Shown here: positions 22,185 to 28,738 of the stretch, one piece after another
How positions within the stretch are numbered: position 1 is the stretch's first letter
Layout: each line of letters begins with the position of its first letter
Assembly (NCBI GenBank): GCA_001782195.1
Contig: MFNZ01000001.1
Span: 32,403 to 71,798, forward strand
Origin: Candidatus Levybacteria bacterium RIFCSPHIGHO2_02_FULL_37_13
GTDB taxonomy: Bacteria; Patescibacteriota; Microgenomatia; Levybacterales; UBA12049
Direction of reading: 5' to 3'
DNA: 39,396 nt
Program-made: the position numbers and the translations under genes
The notes under the pieces: model-generated
Seen by the model: only the letters and a program-made list of their open reading frames with translations
What the model was told of the DNA's origin: nothing
Databases searched by the model: none

Positions 22185-22295
22185 ATGGAAAATAGAAAGT
22201 GGTAATAGAAAATAGAGATTAGAAAATAGATTATACTAATATCAATTTTCCAGTTTCCATTACTATTTACCAATTTCTAATAACTAATTTCCTAG
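22185..22295. repeat. 111-bp intergenic repeat, copy A
   Basis: The element begins ATGGAAAATAGAAAGTGGTA and ends in CTAATTTCCTAG. About 101 of 111 positions match copy B at 27179-27289. GGAAAATAG-type units in the left half are loosely inverse to TTTCCATT/CCAATTTCTAA units in the right half, so the RNA could fold into a long imperfect stem. It starts four bases after the rpsF stop. Confidence 0.8.
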
Positions 22296-22323
22296 TTTTA
22301 GAGTTTAGGATTTTTGAAAAGTT

Positions 22324-22875
22324 ATGGCACGATCTTTAAACAGGGTTCAGTTGATTGGCAATTTAACACGCGATCCGGAGTTAAGATATACGCCGAATGG
22401 TACAGCGGTATGCTCTTTTGGTTTGGCAACAAACAGGAGCTGGAAGACAGACACGGGAGAGAAAAGGGAAGAGGCGGAATTTCACAATATTGTTGCATGG
22501 AATAAACTGGCAGAACTCTGCAGTCAATTTTTGGTAAAAGGCAGAAAAGTATACGTTGAGGGAAGACTGGCAACCAGAAGCTGGAATGCCCAGGATGGGA
22601 CTCAGAAGTCAAGAACGGAAATAGTCATTTCGGACATGATTTTGCTTGATTCAAGAAGACCAGATGGGAGTTCCGCAACTTCCGAGCCGGAAGTCCGGGA
22701 GGAAAAAAAGGTTGAGGTTAATACCAAAAAGACAAGTTCTTCAGAACCTCAAGATGCTAAAAAAAAGGCGACAAGTAAAAAAGTAAATGAGGAGGCAAAA
22801 AAATCCCAAGGGACTACCGAAAAGTTGGAAGAACCGTCAAGCGATGAAGTTGTCCCTGACGACATCCCATTTTAA
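22324..22875 (+). CDS. ssb: Single-stranded DNA-binding protein
   Basis: A 183-residue protein. The OB fold occupies residues 1-110, with SLNRVQLIGNLTRDPELRYT, FHNIVAWNKLAELCSQFLVKG and KVYVEGRLATRSW as typical strands. A long charged linker follows, then the acidic tip DDIPF that recruits repair and replication partners. It coats single-stranded DNA during replication. It lies between rpsF and rpsR and is spaced 3 bases from rpsR. Confidence 0.97.
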   Translation: MARSLNRVQLIGNLTRDPELRYTPNGTAVCSFGLATNRSWKTDTGEKREEAEFHNIVAWNKLAELCSQFLVKGRKVYVEGRLATRSWNAQDGTQKSRTEIVISDMILLDSRRPDGSSATSEPEVREEKKVEVNTKKTSSSEPQDAKKKATSKKVNEEAKKSQGTTEKLEEPSSDEVVPDDIPF

Positions 22876-22878
22876 CGT

Positions 22879-23127
22879 ATGAAAAGAGCAAAAAAAGACA
22901 TAAGAAGAAGAAAAAAAATTTCGGTACCAAAAGAATGTTTTTTTTGTAAAGAAAAAACAGAGCCTTATTTTTTTGACACACCTATCCTTCAAAGATTCCT
23001 GACCCAAAGAGGCAAAATAGTGCCGGGATCAAGAAATGGACTTTGCTCAAAGCATCAAAGAGCAGTTGCTCTTAACATAAAATATTCAAGGCACCTGAGT
23101 CTTCTTCCGTTTGTTTCAAGAGAGTAA
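22879..23127 (+). CDS. rpsR: 30S ribosomal protein bS18, zinc-binding form
   Basis: An 82-residue protein with a basic N terminus and the bS18 core: TPILQRFLTQRGKIVPGSRN, CSKHQRAVALNIK and SRHLSLLPFV. Cys20 and Cys23 (CFFC) with Cys56 and His59 (CSKH) give a complete zinc-binding set, so this is the zinc-containing version. It pairs with bS6 in the small-subunit platform. It starts 3 bases after ssb with no separate ribosome site visible. Confidence 0.95.
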   Translation: MKRAKKDIRRRKKISVPKECFFCKEKTEPYFFDTPILQRFLTQRGKIVPGSRNGLCSKHQRAVALNIKYSRHLSLLPFVSRE

Positions 23128-23149
23128 AGGACACCTTTCGCCTTATCAA

Positions 23150-23177
23150 TTGTTTCAAGGTTAGTACGATGTATAAT
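23150..23177 (+). promoter_or_regulatory. Leaderless promoter for the HAD hydrolase
   Basis: TTGTTT (23150-23155), 16 bases, then a perfect TATAAT (23172-23177). ATG 23184 follows after six bases. An in-frame ATG at 23169 overlaps the -10 and so cannot be transcribed from this promoter. Confidence 0.65.
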
Positions 23178-23183
23178 AGCCGT

Positions 23184-23981
23184 ATGACACATAAACTTCT
23201 CGCTTTAGATATTGATGGGACTGTGGTTAGAGAACATACAAATACTCCTTCGAAGCGTGTTATTGATGCTATTCGTAGGGCAAATAAGAAAATAAATATT
23301 ACTCTTATTAGCGCACGCGCGTGGAAAGATCAAGAGATTATACTTAATTTACTAAATCTTAAAGATTTTTATCACGTTTTAGAAAATGGAACCAAAGTTA
23401 TCAATCCATCAGGGGATTTGGAATACAGCAAGCACATTCCGGCAAAAGAGGTACAGCAAATTATAGATGTATCAGCGGATTTCTTCGATGATATTGGATT
23501 TTGTATTGATAGCAGGTGGATGAAGGAATACGAAAATCCGGAAGAAGAAATTGTCTCAACCCTTTCTCTTATTTCTTTTTCCCGCGGAAAAGCAGATAAA
23601 ATACCAAAGTTACTTAAAAAATTACCGGAAAAATATAGCGTTACTGTTGGCGTTCATTGGACAAACCCTAAATGGGCTGTAACGCTGATTAGTAATAAAA
23701 AGGCATCCAAGGGATTAGGGCTTAGATATATTCAAAAGAAAGTAAAAATTACCAAAGAAGAAACAATTGCTGTAGGAGATGGAGCTAGCGATGTACCAAC
23801 AATGTCATACGCGGGAGTAAAAATTGCGATGGGAAACGCGGAACCGGAATTAAAACGAATTGCAGATTATATTGCTCCGCCAGTTTCTGAAGATGGTTTG
23901 GTTGAAATAATCAATAAATTTGTTGTTGGAAAATATCCAGATACAATGTGGCTAGAAAATTCATTGAAGGGTAGCATATAA
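23184..23981 (+). CDS. HAD-superfamily (Cof/IIB type) phosphatase
   Basis: This 265-residue protein begins HKLLALDIDGTVV, with nucleophile Asp9 and acid/base Asp11. A cap domain occupies the middle, and the C terminus carries motif III and IV elements: the KASKGLGLRYIQ lysine and VGDGASDVPTM with the Mg-binding aspartates, followed by VKIAMGNAEPELKRIADYI. This is the Cof-type sugar-phosphatase group; the substrate is likely a phosphorylated sugar or a flavin-type phosphate. The start at 23184 agrees with the leaderless promoter. Confidence 0.9.
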   Translation: MTHKLLALDIDGTVVREHTNTPSKRVIDAIRRANKKINITLISARAWKDQEIILNLLNLKDFYHVLENGTKVINPSGDLEYSKHIPAKEVQQIIDVSADFFDDIGFCIDSRWMKEYENPEEEIVSTLSLISFSRGKADKIPKLLKKLPEKYSVTVGVHWTNPKWAVTLISNKKASKGLGLRYIQKKVKITKEETIAVGDGASDVPTMSYAGVKIAMGNAEPELKRIADYIAPPVSEDGLVEIINKFVVGKYPDTMWLENSLKGSI

Positions 23982-24012
23982 TGTGATTTAGAACTGAAGT
24001 AAATCTCAAACA

Positions 24013-24564
24013 ATGAGAAATGCTCAAGATAATCATGCACATGCTGATTCTCGATACAAAGAAATAGGCTGGCTCGATTATGTAATCTTGCTACAAAACA
24101 TAATCGAAGTACGGCTGTATTCTTATACAAGTCTTAATGTTCATTTACCCTTTGAGGTACAACATCCATCAAGATACCCGCATCTTAAAAAAGGACTTAT
24201 GTTTATTCGTTTTGGTGAAAGGATGAAACGAATATTTAATATTAGACTTTATTGGGAAAATGCGCCTGCGCAAAATTACGGTACGTGGGATTTGAAAAAC
24301 GGCCAAACACAATGGGAGCATATTCCAAAAACGATTGATCTCTGTTTAGATACAGGACACGTTATGCTGGAGGTACGAAGTGTTGAAGAAGCAAGAAGAA
24401 ATATAGTAAAAATACTCAAAAAGCGGGGGAAACAAATAAAACATCTTCATATACACGAAAACGATTTGCTTCATGATACACACAATCCGATTGGGAAAGT
24501 TATTACGAAAAAACTTCTTGCCGTTCTTATCGACAACAGGACGTACATTTTTGAGAAAGGTTAG
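24013..24564 (+). CDS. Sugar-phosphate isomerase/epimerase-like TIM-barrel protein, short
   Basis: The second half matches the AP-endonuclease-2/xylose-isomerase-like barrel: LYWENAPA (metal-site Glu), LCLDTGHVML (Asp and His) and KHLHIHENDLLHDTHNPIGK (His and acid cluster). With 183 residues it is shorter than the usual 250-300. The N terminus, beginning MRNAQDNHAHADSRYKEIGW, retains a possible first His but lacks a normal first strand, and the last strand is missing. It may be a shrunken or decaying gene. It lies 31 bases after the HAD gene. Confidence 0.55.
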   Translation: MRNAQDNHAHADSRYKEIGWLDYVILLQNIIEVRLYSYTSLNVHLPFEVQHPSRYPHLKKGLMFIRFGERMKRIFNIRLYWENAPAQNYGTWDLKNGQTQWEHIPKTIDLCLDTGHVMLEVRSVEEARRNIVKILKKRGKQIKHLHIHENDLLHDTHNPIGKVITKKLLAVLIDNRTYIFEKG

Positions 24565-24656
24565 AGTTATTGGGGACAATAAAATCAATCTAGTGGTTTA
24601 ACCATTGATAGAAATAGCGATTTATGTAATAATGAGAAAATTGGTTTATTAGTTGT

Positions 24657-25928
24657 ATGAGAGATAACGCTGGACGATTCAGGATTATTTTAATAATTTT
24701 AATTTCGGTATTAATCGGGTATTATCTTGGTGTTAACAAAGTAGCAATTGATTGGAAAAACTATAAACCCTCAGTTTCTGTTGTCAACAAAGAGCCTCCT
24801 GCGGTTTTGGCAAACGTTGATTTTTCGGTTTTTTGGACGGTTTGGGAAAAGCTTGAGGAAAATTTCTATGACAAAAGCAAACTCGATTCCCAAAAAATGC
24901 TAAACGGCGCAATTAACGGCTTGGCGGAAAGCCTCGGGGATCCTTATACTGTCTATCTTCCATCCCAACAAAATAACAATTTCAAGCAAGGTCTTGCCGG
25001 TCAGTTTTCTGGAATTGGGGCAGAACTTGGGATGAATAATGAACAGGTAATTGTAATAGCGCCTCTAAATGGAAGTCCGGCGGAAAAAGCAGGGGTTAAG
25101 GCTCAAGACGCAATCGTAAAAGTTGATGGTGTTTCAACGGCGGGATGGAATGTTTCTCAGGCTGTAGAAAAAATTCGGGGGCCTAAAGGAACAGAAGTTA
25201 TATTAAGCGTTGTTCATAAAGACGCGGCCAAACCTAGCGACTTAAAAATAACAAGAGATATAATTACTGTCAAAAGCGTTGAGGGAGGGATAAAAAATTG
25301 GAAGATGGAAAATGGAAGATGGAAAATGGAAGAAAAATGCGAGAAATGCTCCAAAATTGCATATATAAAGCTTTCGCAATTTGGGGATTCTACAAACAAG
25401 GAATGGATTTCGTTAATCAACGAACTTGATCTGCAAATTCAAAAAGACCCCAAAGCTGTAAAGGGTTTAATTTTGGACCTTCGCAACAATCCGGGAGGAT
25501 ATTTAACAGATGCTGTTTTTATCGCATCGGAGTTTTTAAGCCTTGGAAAAACAGTTGTTTTGGAAGAAGGACATGAAAATAAGAGAAATTTTTCGGTAAC
25601 AAGGAAAGGACTTTTAATCGGGATTCCTTTAATTGTGCTAATTAATAAGGGGAGCGCTTCAGCAAGCGAAATTGTTGCCGGAGCAATGCTGGATAACGAT
25701 AGAGCGACTCTAATTGGAGAAACGTCTTTTGGTAAAGGATCGATTCAAATGGCAAACGATCTTGGCAATGGAGGCGGAATTCATATAACCATTGCAAAGT
25801 GGCTAACTCCCAAAGGAGTTTGGGTGAATGGTATTGGTTTGAAGCCGGATATAGAGGTTAAACCGGACGACAAGGATAAAACCCGCGATGTGCAGCTTGA
25901 AAAAGCGGTAGAAGAGCTGGTAAAATAA
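24657..25928 (+). CDS. S41-family C-terminal processing protease (CtpA-like)
   Basis: A 423-residue protease anchored by an N-terminal helix (residues 7-24). A PDZ domain (about residues 110-190, GIGAELGMNNEQVIVIAPLN) is followed by the tail-specific protease domain. The catalytic pair is Ser335 in GSASASEIVAGAM and Lys360 in SFGKGSIQM, 25 residues apart as in E. coli Prc. It trims or degrades exported proteins from their C termini on the outer side of the membrane. A repeat-coded insert, NWKMENGRWKMEEK, interrupts the region after the PDZ. A TTGATA-17-TAATAA promoter may lie at about 24606-24634. Confidence 0.93.
   Translation: MRDNAGRFRIILIILISVLIGYYLGVNKVAIDWKNYKPSVSVVNKEPPAVLANVDFSVFWTVWEKLEENFYDKSKLDSQKMLNGAINGLAESLGDPYTVYLPSQQNNNFKQGLAGQFSGIGAELGMNNEQVIVIAPLNGSPAEKAGVKAQDAIVKVDGVSTAGWNVSQAVEKIRGPKGTEVILSVVHKDAAKPSDLKITRDIITVKSVEGGIKNWKMENGRWKMEEKCEKCSKIAYIKLSQFGDSTNKEWISLINELDLQIQKDPKAVKGLILDLRNNPGGYLTDAVFIASEFLSLGKTVVLEEGHENKRNFSVTRKGLLIGIPLIVLINKGSASASEIVAGAMLDNDRATLIGETSFGKGSIQMANDLGNGGGIHITIAKWLTPKGVWVNGIGLKPDIEVKPDDKDKTRDVQLEKAVEELVK
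25300..25338 (+). repeat. Tandem 14-bp repeats inside the S41 protease gene
   Basis: GGAAGATGGAAAAT occurs twice in tandem (25300-25313, 25314-25327) followed by a partial third copy. It encodes Trp/Lys/Met-rich residues absent from typical homologues. Confidence 0.75.
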
Positions 25929-26035
25929 TTTTCAATTCGAAATTTTCAATTTGAAATGAAATCTAAATGTTTAAAATATTAAAAATTAAAACATTAAATA
26001 TTCAATGAAAATTAAAAATTGAAAATTAAAAATTT
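25929..26035. repeat. AT-rich spacer of degenerate TTTCAATT/AAAATTGAAA repeats
   Basis: The spacer between the two protease genes consists of imperfect, partly inverted units such as AATTTTCAATTTGAAAT and AAATTGAAAATTAAAAATT. No promoter or terminator with a clear U-tract is visible, so the proteases may be co-transcribed. Confidence 0.5.
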
Positions 26036-27154
26036 ATGAGAAAGCTAATTGTTCTAGTCATCATTCTTCTTGTTTTCTTAGGTCTTTGGAGTACTTTTAC
26101 AAAGTACGCTCCGCAATTAGTAAAAAAGACGGATGAAAAAGTCAAAATAGTTACTGAAGATTCTGTTGTTATAGATATTGTCAAAAAAGTGGGACCGTCT
26201 GTTGTGACAGTTTCCGAGGAGGTATCTGTAGGCGCCAACGCTCCTTTTGATTTTGGTCCATTTGGATTTTTTAGTCCTCCGCAGGGAGAAATAAAAAAGC
26301 AACAGCAGGATATTGGGTCAGGTTTCATTGTGTCGAATGATGGGCTTGTTGTAACAAATAAACATGTGGTTTCGGATATTGGAGCGTCGTATCAGATTAT
26401 TACAAATAGTGAGAAAAAGTATGATGTCCAAAAAATCTACAGGGATCCGCTTAATGACATTGCGATTTTGAAAATTGACCCTTCCGTGGCTTCAGAATTA
26501 AAGCCGGTTGAGCTTGGAGATTCGTCAAAATTGCAAGTAGGGCAGTTTGTAATTGCAATTGGCACCGCTCTTGGGGAGTTTAGAAATACAGTGACGACAG
26601 GAGTGATTTCGGGATTGGGACGAGGTATTAGCGCAGGGTCGCAATTTCAGGGATTTGTTGAAGAGCTTGATAATGTCATCCAAACTGATGCGGCAATAAA
26701 TCCCGGGAATTCGGGAGGGCCGCTTATGAACTCCGCCGGCCAGGTAATTGGCGTTAATACCGCGATTGCTCAAGGGGGAGAAAATATCGGATTTGCCCTT
26801 CCGATCCAAGTAGTAAAAGACTCTCTTAAAAACTTTAATGAAACAGGGCAATTTAATCGTCCATACCTTGGGGTTTCGTATCAAATAATTACCCGTGAGG
26901 TTGCGATTAGAAACGAAATCGCGGAAGGGGCTTATGTTGAGCGAGTGGTTGAAGGTTCGGCAGCTGAAAAGTCGGGTATACAGCGGGGAGATATAATTAC
27001 AAAGTTTGACGGAGAAAAAATTTCAGAATCAAAAGGGGGCTTAGCAGGATTTATTGCAAAGAAAAAGGTAGGGGACACTATAACAATCACGGTTTATAGA
27101 GATGGGAAGACATTAGAGCTTAAGGCAACCTTGGAAGCCGCACCCAACCAGTAG
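26036..27154 (+). CDS. HtrA/DegP-type serine protease, membrane-anchored
   Basis: This 372-residue protein has an N-terminal membrane helix (residues 3-20). The trypsin-like domain has the full triad: His110 in TNKHVV, Asp141 in NDIAILKID and Ser226 in NPGNSGGPL. One PDZ domain follows (about residues 275-365), with GAYVERVVEGSAAEKSGIQR. It performs quality control of exported proteins. It follows the S41 protease gene in the same direction, a natural functional pair. Confidence 0.95.
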   Translation: MRKLIVLVIILLVFLGLWSTFTKYAPQLVKKTDEKVKIVTEDSVVIDIVKKVGPSVVTVSEEVSVGANAPFDFGPFGFFSPPQGEIKKQQQDIGSGFIVSNDGLVVTNKHVVSDIGASYQIITNSEKKYDVQKIYRDPLNDIAILKIDPSVASELKPVELGDSSKLQVGQFVIAIGTALGEFRNTVTTGVISGLGRGISAGSQFQGFVEELDNVIQTDAAINPGNSGGPLMNSAGQVIGVNTAIAQGGENIGFALPIQVVKDSLKNFNETGQFNRPYLGVSYQIITREVAIRNEIAEGAYVERVVEGSAAEKSGIQRGDIITKFDGEKISESKGGLAGFIAKKKVGDTITITVYRDGKTLELKATLEAAPNQ

Positions 27155-27178
27155 TTAAGATTCCATTGAAAGTAGTTA

Positions 27179-27289
27179 ATGGAAAATAGAAAGTCGTAAT
27201 AGAAAATAGAGATTAGAAAATAGATTATGCTAATTTCAATTTTCCACTTTCCATTACAATTTTCCAATTTCTAAGAACTAATATCTCAG
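27179..27289. repeat. 111-bp intergenic repeat, copy B
   Basis: Same length and register as copy A at 22185-22295, with about ten substitutions and no gaps. It starts 25 bases after the HtrA stop, so both copies sit just downstream of a plus-strand gene. Confidence 0.8.
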
Positions 27290-27293
27290 TTAC

Positions 27294-27385
27294 TCACGGT
27301 GCTACCTCCTGCCAGATGGTTTGGGATAGGTTCTGGGTATGGCAGTGAATCGTGATTGACGTTCTGACGTTAGGTCGGGCCTGCT
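27294..27385 (-). pseudogene. Decayed copy of the 3' end of the large surface-protein gene
   Basis: On the minus strand the last codons read QTIWQEVAP-stop, identical to the end of the 1225-residue protein at 28707. Further upstream RPDL in another frame matches its RPDF, so at least one frameshift separates the two pieces. The terminal 32 bases (27294-27325) match 28707-28738 at 31 positions. Only the C-terminal tail remains. Confidence 0.7.
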
Positions 27386-27412
27386 AGCGTACCGCTTGCG
27401 TACACATATGCT

Positions 27413-27790
27413 TCAAATGATTAACAAAATATTAAGAAAGTAGTATAAAAATACTCCAAGGGGAACCGCATACTGCATAAACTTTATCATTTTGTTAAGA
27501 TAATAAAACCTCGTAGAAAACTTTAATAAGCCAAACACAAGGACGATATCAATGAGAAATTGAGGCCAAATAATCCGTGTGGGATTTTCACGGGGGATTT
27601 CAAAGGATGTCTGTCAAGGTAACGGAGGGGAGATGTTCTGATCCTGAACAATAAAAGGAAGGGGCAGCCCCAGCTCAACATGACGAAAATCCTCTTCGCG
27701 ATAGATAGTCTGCGGGATGAGGAGGGTGAAAAAAAGAAGTGTAACAGTTAATAAAAAGAGAAAAAGATTGTCGAGCGTGATGTGTTTCAT
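27413..27790 (-). pseudogene. Small membrane protein gene interrupted by one in-frame TGA
   Basis: ATG 27790 opens 58 codons (MKHITLDNLFLFLLTVTLLF, later VELGLPLPFIVQDQNISPPL) up to TGA 27616-27614. The same frame then stays open for 66 more codons (QTSFEIPRENPTRIIWPQFL, then a second hydrophobic helix and FLNILLII) to TGA 27415-27413. Together they make a coherent 125-residue protein with a helix at each end. The interrupted position follows PPLP and could have been Trp (TGG). Other genes here stop at TGA, so this is either a recent nonsense mutation or a read-through site. It accounts for most of the 27155-27908 gap. Confidence 0.7.
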
Positions 27791-27873
27791 TTTCTAGCCT
27801 TCTAAATTTGTTCTTTTTAAATCATTGTATCTCAGTCGAATTTAAACAACAAATATCAACAAATTACACAATA

Positions 27874-27902
27874 TTGACAAACTTAATGTTTTATGGTTAG
27901 AT
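27874..27902 (+). promoter_or_regulatory. Promoter of the toxin-antitoxin pair
   Basis: TTGACA (27874-27879), 17 bases, then TTAGAT (27897-27902), a weak -10. ATG 27909 is six bases on. AGGAG lies only one base before the ATG, too close to be a normal ribosome site, so the mRNA is probably leaderless. Confidence 0.5.
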
Positions 27903-27908
27903 AGGAGT

Positions 27909-28223
27909 ATGAAATACGCAGTTTCTTTAGATGAATTTAGAAAAAATCTGTCAGACATTGTAGCGCAGGTTATGTATGGTAACCAAACTGTTCTTGTACG
28001 AAAACACAATAAAACAGGAGTAGTTGTTATAAGCGAGAACGAATACGAATCTTTAAGAGACCCTAGAAAACGTTTTTCCTCGAAAAACGAATGGGATAAA
28101 TTATTTGTGCTTACCGATAAAGTGAGAGATCGAATGTCTCAAAAAGACCAGAAACAATTAGAAAAAATCATAGGTTCGGAAGTCAAGGCAGTACGAGCGC
28201 AAAAGAAACGCAGTGTAGTATGA
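27909..28223 (+). CDS. Phd/YefM-type antitoxin
   Basis: A 104-residue protein. The N terminus has the Phd/YefM fold pattern: KYAVSLDEFRKNLSDIVAQV, then VLVRKHNKTGVVVISENEYE. The basic, disordered-looking C-terminal part (after about residue 60) would wrap the toxin. It should bind DNA at its own promoter and neutralise the PIN protein encoded next. The two genes overlap by 4 bases (ATGA), the usual arrangement that keeps the antitoxin in excess. Confidence 0.85.
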   Translation: MKYAVSLDEFRKNLSDIVAQVMYGNQTVLVRKHNKTGVVVISENEYESLRDPRKRFSSKNEWDKLFVLTDKVRDRMSQKDQKQLEKIIGSEVKAVRAQKKRSVV

Positions 28224-28654
28224 CGAAGGATCTGCGGGTGGTTGTAGACACGAATGTTTTGGTGAGCGGTTTACTCGGTATTAAAAATTCTCCATCATCT
28301 AAAATTCTCAAAGCAGTACGTAACCAAAAAGTTATTCTTGTGACATCTCCAAAAATACTTAAGGAAGTAACAGACGTAATAAATCGCGAAAGAATTGTTA
28401 AACTAACGAAAATGACTCGGCAAGAGCGAAAAGAGTTTATTGACAAACTTATTGAAAGAAGTGACATTACAATAGGTAAACAACTTTCGCAAATCGTAAG
28501 CCGCGATGTAAAAGACGATAAGTTTTTAGCATGCGGTGTTGAAGGAAAAGTAGATTATATTATCTCTGGTGATGACGATTTGTTGTCACTCAGGGAGTTT
28601 GAAGGGATAAGAATTGTATCTCCGCAACAATTTGTTACTCTTTTAGAAAATTGA
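28220..28654 (+). CDS. PIN-domain toxin (COG1569-type ribonuclease)
   Basis: A 144-residue PIN-domain protein. The acidic active-site residues are in place: Asp10 in VVVDTNVLVSG, Glu49 in ILKEV, Asp99-Asp100 in RDVKDDKFLACG and Asp118-Asp119 in IISGDDDLLSL. PIN toxins cut RNA with Mg2+ or Mn2+. The subfamily (toxin component with VSGLLG after the first Asp) pairs with Phd-type antitoxins. The module stands between two copies of the 3' end of the large surface-protein gene. Confidence 0.9.
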   Translation: MTKDLRVVVDTNVLVSGLLGIKNSPSSKILKAVRNQKVILVTSPKILKEVTDVINRERIVKLTKMTRQERKEFIDKLIERSDITIGKQLSQIVSRDVKDDKFLACGVEGKVDYIISGDDDLLSLREFEGIRIVSPQQFVTLLEN

Positions 28655-28706
28655 CAAAAATAGGTTGCTACTCCTTTATTGCAAGAATTGAGGTATTTGA
28701 GTTTTT

Positions 28707-28738
28707 TCACGGTGCCACCTCCTGCCAGATGGTTTGGG
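28707..28738. repeat. 32-bp direct repeat, right copy (partner at 27294-27325)
   Basis: The stop codon and last nine codons of the surface-protein gene, TCACGGTGCCACCTCCTGCC onward, recur at 27294-27325 with a single T/C difference. The two copies are about 1.4 kb apart in the same orientation and bracket the interrupted membrane-protein gene and the toxin-antitoxin pair. Confidence 0.8.

Noticed and set aside
27614-27616. Genome-wide recoding of TGA as Gly or Trp
   Set aside because: Many intact genes in the window, including AMP phosphorylase, the HXXEE gene and the Phd antitoxin, end at TGA in the right place, so TGA is a normal stop here.
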